NCBI RefSeq assembly: GCF_949628215.1
Contig: NC_134282.1
Span: 10,414,223 to 10,478,222 of the forward strand
DNA length: 64,000 nt
Direction: 5' to 3'
Origin: Phalacrocorax aristotelis
Taxonomy: Eukaryota > Chordata > Aves > Suliformes > Phalacrocoracidae
Made by a program: the position numbers and the translations under genes
Notes under the pieces: generated by a model
The model's input: the letters and a program-made list of their open reading frames with translations, nothing else
Told to the model about the DNA's origin: nothing
Database searches by the model: none
Part shown: piece by piece, positions 34,803-50,789 of the stretch
Layout: each line of letters opens with the position of its first letter
Numbering within the stretch: the first letter of the stretch is position 1

Positions 34803-37800
34803 GCTTTCCACGAAACAAGGGTTATGTGTAACAAGTCACATGCTGTTTCTTGTCTAACTTCTAGTTCCTCAAGACACCAACCATACACAGCTTAGGGAAA
34901 CATCAGTAAGGATAACACAACACACACATACACAAATGTTTTCTAAAGTAGACTGGTGGGTCGTTGTCTCTGAAGTAAAAGGGCAGGCTCAAAACCAGTG
35001 TAAGAAATTTTAAAAATCTTACTTAAGAAAGTATTCCTTCAGAAGTTAGTAGAAATTGGAAGGCTAATACCAAAAGCTGTGTTTTATCTACCTAGCCAAA
35101 GAATAGCAAGCAAAGAGGTGATTCGGAACAGGCTGTCTTTGGTCTGCCCTGTTAACATGCTGTGGAATAATCGCTGGAGGTGACTTAGAAATTAAACTCA
35201 TGTTTTTAGAAAAGGTACAGCATTGAAGAAGCTGTCAGGGTGAAGTGCAGCTGATATGTGAGAAATCCATTCCACGGAAGTTCCCTAGTAACCATAGATG
35301 TCGGCAACGCCAGGAGAACTTGGCATACTGATGCTATGGGGAGTTGTCCAGAGGGTGGAGCGGTGTGGAGGCATCGCAGCCAGGCTCTGTGATAAATGGG
35401 ACCTCGAGTACCATGGAGCTGGTACGCTGCATATTTGCTACCCTGGGCCAACAGGGTGCCTCAGCCCTGCCCTGCTGGGGGACACATCAAAGCAGCGAAT
35501 CTATTCTTACCTCTCACCTAAGACTGGAACAAACTCTGCAGATTGTCTGAAGGTGAGAGGGCAAAATTACTTAGTCTTAACATGGATTTCAGCCAACATT
35601 CACAGCAACTAACCAAAGCTGTTATTTTTAAGTCATCCTTTTGTACCTGCTTTAGTCTGATTAAAAAGTCTACCGCCCTCCCCACAACTTAGCACACACA
35701 GGATCTGTGGAGGGCTCAGTGCAACTAATGGTCACTGCTCTGAGACTGATCAGTGTTGTTTGTGACAACTAATTAACATTATCCTGGAAAGAACTACTTT
35801 TGAGTACCTGTTTAGCAGCTTTCTTTGCTTCGTGTTTCCTTTGATTTTTGAGAGCTGTTTTAGAGAGTGGCTTATCACTGCTTCCTGACTGTGGTTTCAT
35901 ATTCTGAGGTGGCTCGTCCTCATGCTGTAGGATATGCAAAATTAAAAGTTATGAAGTCCGTATTGCATGTTGGCAAGTGTATTGGTTCCAAAAAACCCCC
36001 AAAAAACCCAAAGAAATCCCAAAACACCACCACTAACAGTGAACCTACTTAAGAACACCATATGCAAAGATGAACCATAAAGGAAGAGAAAGCAGAAGAG
36101 AGAGCATGTGCAAAAGCAAGGGGGGGAGAAAAGGGGGGCAGAAATTAGGTGCCCCTTCTCTTTCAAGTAGCAGAACACAGTGTGAAAACAGTTTCAGACT
36201 CATCCATTCTCAAGTTTGGATGGGACTGTCCTGTATGTCATAAAGATTTTATGGAATTCTGATAAAACAACAAAATCATCATGTTTTCTATCTCGGGGGA
36301 AAATAAAATCAAAGAGGAATAAAACCAGCACAAAATGACTGACGCTTGACATTTTGCTTTGACAACTTTTAAACTCAAACTCTTAGTGCCGAGAAAGGAA
36401 GAACGGGCTGCTGAGAGTGGGGATGAGGTGGGGTTTCTTGGGGTGGTTGGGGGCGTCGGATGGGAGGTAAAAAGGCGGGATTGTTTAGTCTTTTGGTTTT
36501 TTGAGATAACTCTTAACTGAGGAGCTGGGTTGTTTTAATGCATACAACAAGATTTCTTGCCCATATAAGTAAACAGAATTATTTAATTTAATGCCTCTTT
36601 TCTCTGCTACCTCTGCTTGTTGATCATTTGCGAAATCAGACATTAGTATGATTAATAGATTCCTCCCAAGCCAAACAGTGATCTTTCCTGCAAAAGCACA
36701 AGGCTCAAAATCAAAGCGCTCTAAGACTTAAACACCAGGGCTGCAATTGTTAAATGTAATTAGTTGCTACTCAGCCTACTTTGAAAACTTGCAGAAAAGA
36801 AACTAATTAGACAAGTAGGTCACAATACTGGAACCTGTTTAAACTGCAACTGACTTGCTAACATTTGAATTTCTCTCTAGCAAGTAAACTTACCAGAGGG
36901 AAAAAAAAAAAGCAAGCTGTTGGGAGGACAGTCAGCCACCTGTCTAGCTGGATTTAGACAGGTAAGTTGGATCACCCCAATCAGAGGCTTTTATCTTGAG
37001 TACCCAATTTCACTATAAACCCAATTTGCAGTTTATTGTTTCAGTCTATGTTGTAGACAGCATTTTTAAAGTTTGCAAATGCCTTTGTAAAAGGAGAGTA
37101 CCTGGATCAAAGAACTGTCAGTTTTCTAGCATACATACTCGCAGACAGTGAGCAAAGTGTCAAAGAGGATCATCCAGAAAACCTCTCAAAAACCCCACAC
37201 TGCTCCTGTCAGTCTGATTACTGTTCTAATGCATCTCATTAAATATATACACACAGTTGAGGCCAAGCTTCAAAGACAGGCAAAGCAATGAACTAGAATA
37301 GTTCATATAAGAAACTGCCTACTTACAAGCTTGGAACTTGTGACGGGTTTGTTTCTCAGGGCTGGAGGTCTGTACGCTTGAGCAGGCTTTGGCTCAGCAC
37401 TGGGCAATTCACTCGGAACTGCCTGGTATTTTACTGCTTTTGCTGGGAACACTCCATCCAAGAAGGGCTGCCAGGAAACTTGCCACATTTCTTCGTTTGA
37501 TGGCACTTCGTAGCTGTGCAATAGAGAGCCGGTGTAGTGCCATATCTTGTAACCATTACTGACTCGTAGCCTGGGAGCACATGTAGCTGTTACAATATGT
37601 TCCCCGTCAGGACACCAAGCAAAATATGTGGAATCCGAGGCTACTGGTTTGGAAATGAGTTTGTAGTTTTTAACGTCCCACACTTCCATCTGTCCCCTGA
37701 GATTTCCAAATCCTGCTAGCACTAGGATGTGTCCATGGGGACTGTAGTAGGCAGCATTGCGAGGACCGGTTCCAAAATCAAACACAGGGTCACATTTCAG

Positions 37801-38940
37801 ATTAAAAACTGTTGCTTTTGCAGGCATAAAACCATACACAGCACAAAACTCGACAGAATTGGGGTTCCAAACAACATCATAAATAGGACCACCTTTTGCT
37901 AAAGGAAAAGGAAAATATGTAGCTGTTAGGAGATTATCTCTTTCCAGTGCAAGCAAAATCAAAAACCAATAGTGATTCTTAACTCCATGCCTTGCTAAAA
38001 TGCTGTGATCTAATTATTGACAGTGAAAATGAATTCTGCTAACAATAGAGGTAGAAACAACATTTTATCTCCTGATAATTTCAATTAAGGTTTGCAACAA
38101 TAACTGCAGCCATTCCATATTACCTCTGTAGGGTCAGCATCAGCACTTTAACAGTAAACTTTTTTTTTTTCATGTAAAAAAATTCCTTTATTTTTTTTCC
38201 TTGTTATTCGAGTATGATCTCACAGGACCTTCTCAAACTGCCCCACTGGAAACCTGCAAAAACAGGAGTTTTATACCAGCTGGATACTAGTTCCTCTTTT
38301 TTTAAACTAAGAAATATTGCATAGCTCAGTAAAATATTTATCTAAGTTATCTTTGGACCATGCTCACGCACGGTATTTGATAAGACAGATTCTGAAGTGA
38401 GAGCACACACAAAAAAAATAGTTTTACACATAATGATTAAAACTTGATATTGTTAGGAGCTGTTCTGGGTGTTAAAACATGGGGATATTGAAGAACGATG
38501 AATTAGCGATGGAAACTCATGTAAAATATACAGGTGTAAGTAAAAACCATAGGTCACTATAACTCTTCCTAATCTGGATATCTTTACCTGTATTTCAGAA
38601 AATGCCAAGTGCATTGCTGACAATTCTTAAACCCAGATGTTGACCCAAAACACCAAACTATTTAAACTGTTCATTCCTGTTGTTATTCTAAAGCCTCATT
38701 ATCTTTAGAAACTAGGCTGTGCAATCACACTGTCTGTGTGTTCTCTCCTTTAAAACTTTTTAGATGACATTAACCAAATGCAACTGCAGAGACAGAAATC
38801 TGAAAGAAAACTACGTTCCTGCAGATTTCATGACAGCAGGCAGCTGGAGAGAGGAGGGCAGCTTTATATTGGGCTTCAGCATCTAAGGAAAAGGCTGCAG
38901 CATGAGCATATATTAGTCAAAAATTAAAAACCCTCCACAA

Positions 38941-38985
38941 ACGCTAGTGTGAAAAACGCTAGCGTCAAAAACGCTAGCGTCAAAT
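38941..38985. repeat. 15-bp minisatellite, three copies
   Basis: Three adjacent 15-base units of the form acgctagcgtcaaaa, the first with two changes. Each later unit contains the perfect palindrome ACGCTAGCGT. It lies in EIF2A intron 9. Confidence 0.9.
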
Positions 38986-41900
38986 TGGACCTCCAAAGTA
39001 ACCAGAAGATGCAAATCCACAGGAAGTGAGGCACCACTCACTTTTGTTGGAAAAAAGTTTTACAAGACAGACTTCAGTTTGTAACAGCACCAACTGCATG
39101 TCTGAAAGCTCACGTAGGGTTATTCCATTTGGTAACATACCTTCCTGCCCATTTTGGTTTCTCAGACGTTAAGCTGGCTCAGTTTTCCAGGTGTTTCCTT
39201 AGTAAACATGCACAATTCCCTTCCTGTGCCCACAAACACCCTCCCAAGCAAATTATTTGTATATTCTAACTGAAAGTGTGTGTACTCTGCCACTGACATT
39301 AAGACGACAAGCATACCAAAGACAACAAGATAATTCACTTATTAAAAAAAACAAAAGAAACCAAACCACCTTACTCCAGATTTTAAAAAACTTCTGGTGA
39401 AGGATTTTCTGTTAAAAGTACTTTTTTTTTTTTCCCCAATATTACTTCATTACACTAACAAAAACCCCTCCTACATTAAACAAAAGCTGGTGAAACAGCA
39501 ATTCCCATTATCAAGAGCTATAATACAATGAAAAAAATGCCTGAGAGCTACTTACGCAATTGTATGGCCGCACTTTCTCCATTTGTTGCAATGTAGTGTA
39601 GAGTTTGCTCTCCATAATATGAAGCACCTGTTTTATCAACTTCTGTACTAGCTATTACCAGCACAGCAGTGGCTAATAGAATAGACACACAGTTATTTCA
39701 GTACAATTATTGCAAATTACCCAAACTACCATGAACAAAGAGAAATTAGTTTGATTGTAAATTCTAGTCAGTTGCTTGCGTAACAGTGCTGGTATCATTC
39801 TCTTCTCAATTTAATTTTTCCGAAATGTTAACCACACAGAACTAATATCTTCCTTTCTCAGGCGAAAAGTGTAAGCCAAGTCTTATTAATTCATCGTTGA
39901 ATTACGAGAGGCGGTGAGCATTCTTTTGACAGCCATAAAAAAAGATACTCATCTGACTAAGGCAGGACCAAGTATCCGGATCCGTCCTCAAATAAAATGC
40001 TTCATCAACAGCTTTTGTACATACATCTATTTTATCCAAAACCGTGCACCCACACATGGTTTCTACATGTTTGTAATACCTTCCCTGTATTCCAAACAAT
40101 GTGGGTTGAAGTAGAATGCTTTTTACAAAGTTATTCTGAAACAGTTTATTGCTAACGGACAGCCAAGCACACAGAGGACTATGCAAGTCAACCCAATTGA
40201 TACGTCTGTGTACATACAATTTTACGTATTAAGAACAGTTTATGCTCTGGTATAATCTTATTTATAGTGTAAATACATCATCATAACAGAATGCAAAATT
40301 CAATTTGAATTTGCTATTCAACTGCAAAATTCACCAACATGTAGACTATTCTCAATTACGATATACAAAATCATGGAAGTCAACACAGGAAAGTTATGAG
40401 CACTTCAGGATATTCAGAATTGTAACCTTATCATTGCACTGGCATTAATGGATACCTTCCATATTTATCTGCACATGCAAATTAAATGCAAAACTCACAC
40501 AGTAAACTAAGTAATTAAATCAAAAATACATAGAATATAAAAGTTACATATACAACTGCTATACCTTTTTTGTTCCATAGCATTGTCACCTTGTCAGCTT
40601 TGAAGAAACTTTTATTGGCTAGTGCAGACTGAGGGCCACCAAAGTTGGGGTACTGATAGAGCCTAACGAATGATGGTGCACCTTTATTGCCCGGAACATA
40701 CACAGCAACCTGAAGCAAAGGCATGAGATTTTATCGCAGATTATATTCTTGGTAGCACAGGGTCTATTCACTACTAGAACACTGTACTAAAATTACAGTA
40801 ACTTTTTGAAGAAAACAAGAAAATTGGAAACAACATCAAAATTACCTTGGTTGGCTGTGCTCCTGGAGATAACACAAAATCATTAACTTTTTGCAAATGC
40901 AGTTTATTTGCAATAGTATCTGCAAAAAAAGAAAAAAGTCACAGATGTGATGACATTAATGACAAACCCTGTTAGCCTGGATTACTTAAGTATACCTTTT
41001 TATAGGTCTGTATCGTATATAATAAAGAACAGTATATATAACAATAAAGGATTTCTTTTAGCAGGCAAACAGCCATTACCTTCCCATTAAATCACATTTT
41101 TATTTACAAAACCAACTTGAGCTGAACCTACATCTGAAATCCAGTATTTAGTATTTGGAAGTTCAAGCAGCAAGGAAGCTTCTGAACCCCGTGTGAACAC
41201 AGCTCACGTTTTAAGCAAGGCACAGTGTTGTTCATCTTATCTATGCTGACTTCAGATAACATCACATCCAGATAACACACACCATCACACAGAGCCAGGG
41301 GGTCTCCCCTCAACCTTACTGGATGATTCTTCCTGATAGGAGGTGTTCACAAAGGCCTGTTCTATGCTGAAAACCGCTCCTTTTCACAAACAACTTCTGC
41401 AAAATATGTCTTTAAAAAGTAAATGAACAGCAGCAACCCACAACCTTATTCCAGCACGGAAGTCTGCAACAGACATTCCATGCTTTCCTAGTACAGCTTC
41501 ATTAATATCAGTAGGGCTAATTCTCAGGAAACTGCATCTCTCTTAGGCTGTATTTTTAGCTCCCAGAATAATGCGTGTAGCAGCTTTAAAAAAAGCCAAA
41601 ACCAGCCACACCCCACTGTTCTACCCCAGCACTTTTCTTTTATTCCTTTAAATTTTTGTTCTAATTCATTTTTACCTTCCTGCTTTTTTCCTTCCCCTTT
41701 CCCTTTCTGACCTCCACTGACTCCAAACGTTCTACCACAAGTACTAAATTTCCTTGAAAAAAATGCTCTAGCTTCACAGTGTCATTTTGCCATCAATATA
41801 AATTTTCTAATGAGCCATTTTTAATAGCTCATTGACAGAACACATACAACCCAAAGAAATAATCAAAGATTACGTTCTCTATTGACAATTTCCTGAATTC

Positions 41901-44900
41901 CATTAAGTGAGAAACAATACAAAATCAGGCCCCTCTAACTGAAAATCAGATGCATTTCATACTAGATAAGTCACTGAAAAGATACACAAGTGAAAACATA
42001 CTTCATTAAAACATAATGATTCTGAATTCCAAATTCAAATACAATGTAGGTAATATTTCAAATACAAAGGAAGCAAAAGAAGAAATGAGGAAAAAAATTG
42101 AAAGCAAAAAAACCCACCCACAAGAAGATGCCGCTATACAATGCAATGAAACTATCTTATAGAAATACTTGCGTACTGAAGTTGTTGTTTTCAAAGAAGT
42201 GTACTTCATTGTTTATGTTCCTGGCACAAATACTTTCATCATCTGCCCAGCAAGGACACCTACATGTAAGGGAAAAAAATGAGAAACACTAAATGATGCT
42301 TATCTTTAGCAGCCTAGGATTTTCTTTCCTCCATTTTTAAAGCCAAGCAAGTTCAAACGTGACACGTTTCAAATAGAAAAATGACCTCTGCATTGTAAAA
42401 AATATAAAACTAGACTTAGTTACTGTCTCCTCAGCTTTCTCTGGGGTGCAAAATGACAGTGAATTTATACTAAGAAATGAACAATTATAACTACATACAA
42501 AGATACTTACAAGTACAAATACTTGCCTTCAGCTAGCAGCAAGTAATATTTTGAAAGCCAGCACCACACTAAAAGCTCTATTTACCTGGATCAGAGTTTG
42601 GAAATGACATTTCTTTGCAATCAATTAGCATCTGGACAAGTTATTTACCAGTTCTGCATCTTCTTCTGGATGAAAGATTTTAAACATTTTCCAGTTTTCA
42701 CATCATGAAGCTGTAGGTTGGGCACCCCCTCTGTGCCATCTTTAGCAGCTGCAACAAGACACAGATTACAGTAGTGGTCTCTGGGCATTAAATCTGCTTC
42801 ACCATGATGACACTTACGATTCTAGCAGCAACCAAACATGCATAAACTTCTAACAAGAAGCATCCCACCCCCTGAGGGACTAGACCCTAAACAGCTAATT
42901 ACTTTACCTATTAACTAAGTCTTTCAGCCTACAGAAAGAACTAAGATTTGGAAGTGTAGAGTTTCTACTCTCATTACAAGACAAGGACCACCAACACTAG
43001 GACGGGTTTTTTAATGTGTGGCTTTTAATCAAAATCAAAAGCTGTCATCTTGGCAAACAATGAAGGTATGTTCTCCATTCCTACATTTTGTTCTCACAAG
43101 CATGCAATGCATTTTGTCCATCACGCTGCAGTCAGAGCTCCATCTGCAAGCCATACAAAATGGTTCTGCTGGTTTTAAACTCTCTGTACCCTTCTACTCA
43201 CTCTGCCTGTCTGTTCCTACCAGTGATTCAAAACAGACCTCCTAACAGCCCACAACTGGCATCAATCCTGTTACTTGTGCTGCCTTGTCCTATGCTACCA
43301 CGCAGACCACTTGTGCCCCAGACCACTTCCCACATGCTCAGCTTACAGCCAGCTCTTTCTGTCTAAGGGAGCATTTACACCATTTACTTCAGACACGCAC
43401 CTTAGATGAGACTGAGGCTACCTAAATCAGGAACATAAACTCCAGAGTCACAGGAGAGAATAAAGCCCTCTGGACAATAGAGAACACTCAAGTCAGCTAT
43501 GCCCAGTGGAGGACATGACTACCCTAAAACAGCTTATAATTTTCCTTGTCTGCACATGAATATAAACGGCTTGAACAGCTTATTATTCAAACACACCCTT
43601 TGTACTAAGATCAGGTAGCAATTTTTAGAAATGTGATTTCCTTGATAGAGTAATCGTTACTACGTGCAGTCTGATTTAGTGTCTGTAAAAACAGTCGATA
43701 CCAGATGTTTTCAGAAGATGGCATCCCTCCCTCCTCCACCATATGCTTGATTACCCGTATAATTTTCTGTACACTTTCTATATTGCTCATTTAGCCAATA
43801 AACATGCTACAATGACAAATCAGGTAATGGAAAGCCTGCAAATGGGATTAAAATACACGGTTATCACGTGCACTTTTACTTACTTGTATAGGCCTGCCAC
43901 GTTGCCAGAACATTATTCTTTGGTGAGAATTCAAGGCAAACTGCCTTTGGAAGATCAAAGGAACGCAGTAACTCAGCACTGGTAACATTAACAATATTTA
44001 CTCTGGAACAAGATGATGCTATTTCAATAAAACATGCTTAGAATAGTCAATAAGCAGCCAAGGTAACTTTTCACGTATTTGACTCTTCTAGGCCTGTTCC
44101 AAATTTGGCCAATGTAACAAAATTAGATGAGCTTTTTTTCCCCCTTCTGCTTTTACTAAATTTTTGCAAGAACACATTATAAAACCAGATACCCAAGCAT
44201 AACAGAAACTAAGTGAAAGCACTGGTCAAAACATACCACATTTTTATCTGTGGCATTTAAACTTTGAACTAGAGACAAGATATGCTCTATCCATAAAAAG
44301 TCCACCCACAATTCCACAGTGCTAAAGCTGAGCAACTGCCAACAGAAAGCTTCTAGCTGAATTAAAACACGCATTTATCCCACGTGTTTTTACAGGTCTT
44401 CTATCTATAAGGATACAACATTTAAGATTTGGGCTTTTTGAGATTGGGGGATGCAGGAAGACATGGCCAATAAAAAGCAAAGCTCAGACAGCTGAACAAA
44501 CAAGGTCAAGTGGCACCTCTGAATACTGTATATTAAAGATCTGCCACACATGGAATCCAAAGAAACAAAAGAGATCACATCAAGACGCATCGAAGCCACT
44601 GTTGTTCTCAGAAGCTGCATTAGGAACCTGTTCCTCACCTTCTCACTAACTGCTCCCCCTCAAGAATGGAAGATGGACAGCCCCCAAAACAAAGAGGCAT
44701 GGCAGAACTGGAAAGATTTGCCACTTGGAATATTCTCATTTAAAGCATGGGCACCTGGTTGGTTGAAAAACATTTTCCCCCACAAACATTTTCTAGAAAT
44801 GGACCTTTCCAACTGACAAAAGTTGTGGGTATTTTGTTTTTTGGTTTTTTTTTTTTTTTTAATGAAAAATAAAGAGCCTGGATATTCTGGAGAACCTGAA

Positions 44901-46364
44901 ACAACAGTGAAAGTAACAAATCCTACATCTACATTACCTACTTTAAAAGAAATGGTTAAATGGTATTACTAAATACTTTTGCAGATTTTTTTTTTAGCCT
45001 GTTAGTAAGAATACTGACACTTCAGAAAAAGCCTTATCACCTATTTACAGCAGCAACGCCATGACGTACTCTTTTGTAAAGGACAATCTCTAGTAAACTC
45101 TAATGTACCTGGTCTATAAGAAAAAGAAACCTTGTGATGTTTGTACATAAGGTGCGCAGAATTTTCATTCTCTGTGAACTCTACTAATAGATCAATCCCA
45201 GACAACCAGGTACTATCGTACTGGGAAGTATGAACAAAAACCCCAAATAAAGCATATCCAGATTCCACAGGAATGGATGCATTATAAATATAAGAAAACC
45301 AGTAAAGATTTAATCTGATATTCAGGAAACAAAGCCAATATTGTGAATAACACAAAAATAAACTGCATTTAAAGCATGTATGGAAACATTTTCATTAACA
45401 GCAATAGCCTTTATACAGACAAGAGTAAATAAGTAAATTGATTCGGCTTATTTAATACAAACTAAATGATTAATATCATAAAATGCACCAACTTTTCTCC
45501 ATTGCACCAGGCAAAGAGGGAACCATCCTTGCTGAAAGCAACAGCTTTGCAATTTTTTCCAGAATCCCTAAAAAAAAAAACCACCACACATTAGTATTTT
45601 TAACAAAAAGAAAAACCAACACACCAATTTTCCTGCTGTGCTCCCAAATAGCACTTTGCAACAGCGCAATCTACTCTGCAGTTGCTCAGTGAGTATTACC
45701 TGGGTAATGAAAAGTCTGGCAAGCATAAAGCCTTCAAAACCATTAATTTTCTGAACTACTGACATTCACGTATACGTTTTTCAATTCTAGAGTCTACCTT
45801 TACTTTTTGGAAAATTATTTCTTTTGTGCAAAACATCAAAAATAGTGATAACAACAGTACCTTTTAAATGCTGTGCTCTCTGTGAAACTGGGTGGCCCGT
45901 TCACCATATAAAGCCCTTTGGATCCTCTCACTGGAAGAACAAACAAATAACAACTCATTTCAAACTCATAAAATCATCCAAAGCAAAAGTTTCTTCTAAT
46001 ATATGGGCCATGAGACCTTCAGGTGCTTTACCCCTGCTTGCATTTCAGAGTAAACAAGAGAAAGGATGATAAAGGAAATTCCAGACATAACACATGCTGA
46101 CACCTGGCTTCATCCAAGGCAGCCACAGGATCGAAACAGGACAGAGGCAGCGCAGCCTTCCCAGTGGGGTCTCACTTTATGAACCGGCTCATCCCTCTGC
46201 CACAGGAGGGCTGGTGCCAGTGCAAAGAAGGGAGCAGAAATTCCCTTGGCAGAGGGGCTGAGGCAGGGGCACCCCTGGGCCGCCCCCACCCCCGTCCCTG
46301 CCCCAGCAGGGCCAGCGATACCAGGCTGCAGTGCTGTGCCCAGCCAGGAAGTGAGCATCCCCAA

Positions 46365-46535
46365 TGACAGAGATCCACAGCCTCTCTGGGCAGCCCGTGA
46401 CCCTCTTCAGCCTCACAGTAAAATAGTTTTTCTTATGTTCAGGCGCAATTTCCTGGATTTCAGTTAGAGCCCATTGCCCATCATCCCCTCACTGAACACC
46501 ACAAAACAAAGGTCTGGCTTCAGCTTGCAGGATGA
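46365..46535 (-). mobile_element. CR1 LINE 3' fragment in EIF2A intron 1
   Basis: The plus strand reads cacagcctctctgggcagcc, then a segment like gtttttcttatgttcaggcg and agcccattgcccatc, in the order of the reverse-complemented CR1 3' region. The terminal octamer repeat is not preserved. An old, truncated copy on the minus strand, the same strand as EIF2A. Confidence 0.75.
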
Positions 46536-48119
46536 CCTCAAACTACAGAAGAGCTGCACCTGCATAAGGAAGGAGGGTGGGACAACATCTCCAAAAACAG
46601 CCCATGGTCCTCAGCTCTCAACCCTGCTGCAGGAGGCACTTTCACAAAGCCTAACTCGCAGAAGCTGAAAAATCCTCCATCACTTAAAAGCTGCACAGGA
46701 GTGCCACACAATGGAGCTGAAAAGGGCTGCCTAGATACTCCCCAAAACGAGGATTAGCTGCCTACACGCAGGAAGAGCATTTGTCAAAGAAAGATTACAT
46801 CAGACTGATTTTTTTTCTGACAAAAGGCAGAATTTGCCCTATTGTTAGTTTCACCATTGAAGTGCAACTTGGAAAACAGAAGGCATGAAAAAAATATCAC
46901 CGTAAAATGTGTTTCAAATTTTTTTTTCCAGAGATGTTGCCATGCTTACGGCACTAGAAAACAAGCGTGAAATAAAGACAGAATCATGAGAAATCGTGCA
47001 GTTGGAATTGTTACACAGCAAATAAGACTTTTTTTTCCCAGGTACTTCTATTACGAGCACATTAGAATTCAAAGGTAAACCACAAAATGGACACTTGTTA
47101 TGTGGACATTAGCTGTGCTTTATGCATTTTCTTGGGACACCAAACATGCCTAATGAGGCAACAATTTTTTACTGACAAACACAACTCAAGAAAGCAATAT
47201 CTGTACTAGCTCAAGCTACAGGTTCTGCAGTTCTGCTATTTCAAGGAAGCGTTAGGGCCAGGGGCACACAGGAGGTCTGACAGCGGAACAGCAGCACTCC
47301 TGCTCAGGCAGGTCAGTCCGCAGGGGCATCCACATGCAGATCCAGTGATGCACTGCCTGGATGACAGCAATGTCTGCCACCGAACATCCTCATGCAGCTC
47401 TTCAGAGCTGCTCTTTTACCCGCCAAGTATCCTTACTTCACCTCTGTTACTGCACTATAGAAACCAACAAACAGAAAGCATTTTAAGCAGTAGTTTATTA
47501 GATGGATAAAAATACTATTCTTATAGATTTCAAATCTCCACCTGCTCTATAGCCCTGTACCTCACTAGGGACACATCATGCCCCTCACATACCTCAAGGG
47601 TGCATTTTAACAACACTTCAAGTACAATCCACTAGCTTCGCACCCCTGCCTCGAGTCTATTCTCCACATCCTCCGTCAGATTGCCAAGAAAACTTAAGAT
47701 CTAAATTTACAACAGATTATAGGCAGTAGTGAGCAGTCCAAAATCCACGCTGAACAACTGCAGCCCCCCAATACAACCAAGGGAGAATTAACATGCAGCC
47801 ATTTAAAGCCTAGAAACACAGGAAAAGAAAAATACATATCCTTTTATCACTGACAACTTAAAAAGTAAAACAGACAAGGAAGGAGAAAGGAAAATGGTTA
47901 AAAGAAACGCCAAAAAATGCAGCGATTAGCCCACAAAATGCAGTGAGGATGCTTCAGGCGGCTAGGAGCCCCTGCTAGCTGTTACGGTGCAGAGACGCCA
48001 TTAGGTCGGTCCCCACGGCTCGCAGGCTCGTGGGGCTGCCACCGTCGCTCTGAGCCCGGGGAAGCAGCGCTGGGCTCTCGCCCAGCCGCTCCGTCCCCTC
48101 TAGCGCATCACCCCCGGGA

Positions 48120-49310
<1,191 letters not shown>

Positions 49311-50741
49311 GCTTGGCCTCGGCCGCGTCACATTCCAGGTCCCTTCACGAGTCATTCCGAGTTTTCTAGCTCGTGCCACAGTGCCTTGAACAGCACCACA
49401 TGTATAAAGCAATAAAATTATATTGTTGATCTACAATCGTGGACCTACTTATTCAGTGAAGTACACGGTCATGTCCTCTGTAGATATGTCAAACTGTACG
49501 CGATGTAGATACTTAGGAATTGACATCTGTTGTAAACCCCGGTTGAGATCCGTTTAAGTCTCTGTATAGCTGGAAATGGTTTTATTTAAGTCGGGAGCTA
49601 GGATTTTTTATAGTAGCTGGAGTACGAAGCATGTTTATAATGAAGCGGTTGGGCCGTGCAGCGTTCTGTAGCTTACTGAAGTGACTCGTCCTCTGTACGC
49701 GTAGAGTAGTCCTGCTGCAGCATGTGGCAGTGCATTAGCACTCAAACGCTTATCACGCCGGCAAACTTTATCCTATAACTCTCGTCCTAATAAATATGAA
49801 ATGCTTGTTCGTATAGAGTTAGTGGGTGTTACTTAATTAGAAACCAGCATGACCGAGCAGCAGCTGTTTCTGACATAACCCAATGCTGAAGTTTCACAAG
49901 CTGCTGAGCGGCTCAGGCCGGAGCTGCTGGCGTAATTACTGAGCCTCTCCTGGCTGCGGGCCGTGACTGTGCTGTAAATACTTTTTGGACAACCTTCAAC
50001 AAGTGGTGATAGTTCTAAACTTTACAGTGTTGTATAGGAATGTTTCGTGTAGGTACGGGGACCCTGCCTCTCCTGCCCACAGTTCTGCTTTTATGTGCAG
50101 CATCTGCAGAGTGTGGCATGTCTTGCAATATATATTTAATCCTATTTAAGGTAAATCCTGCTTTCAACTCAATTTCATCTAATGATGGATGCAGTACTTA
50201 ACTGCTTCCCTATGGACGATTGCAGCCCCTTCTTAGGGATGTTGAAGGAAAAAAAAAAAAAGGAAAGAAAAAGCCCTCCTTGCATCAGTAGACGACTGTA
50301 ACTTGAGATCACAGTGGAAAATGCTGCTATTGATCAGATTTTATTGCTGGTGGCCCAGGCTTTGCGTTGGCCTCTTGGTGTCTGTTGTGGTAAACAAATG
50401 CAGTCTGAAATCAGTCTGCTGTTGTATGCAGTTGCTACAGGAATATTTCTTTTTTTCAGGTTTCTTAGCAGAAGACAAATTTAAAATATGGTTACATTAC
50501 AAGTAATACGAAAAAGTTTCTGTAGAGATTAATTAAATGCCTGTTAGCTGTGAAGGAGCAGATCTTTTGTATGCATTGTCATATTTCCGTATGAAATCAT
50601 TGGGACTGGTGTAAACCAGCGCGGCCAAGAGCATGCCCCCAGAACCTAGCCATACAAGGTAACGTGCACTCCTTGTTCTTGGACGCTCGTATTTTGTAAG
50701 TGGTGGTGGTGGGGGTAAAGTATGTATAACCTCTGATTTTA

Positions 50742-50747
50742 AATAAA
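50742..50747 (+). terminator. SERP1: SERP1 distal polyadenylation signal
   Basis: AATAAA inside ttttaaataaagttctttt with a GT-rich region 15-40 bases downstream. Proximal alternatives lie at 49411 and 49789. Confidence 0.6.
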
Positions 50748-50789
50748 GTTCTTTTCAAATGCGAGGTGTCTTCGTTTTGAGGTTGGCAA

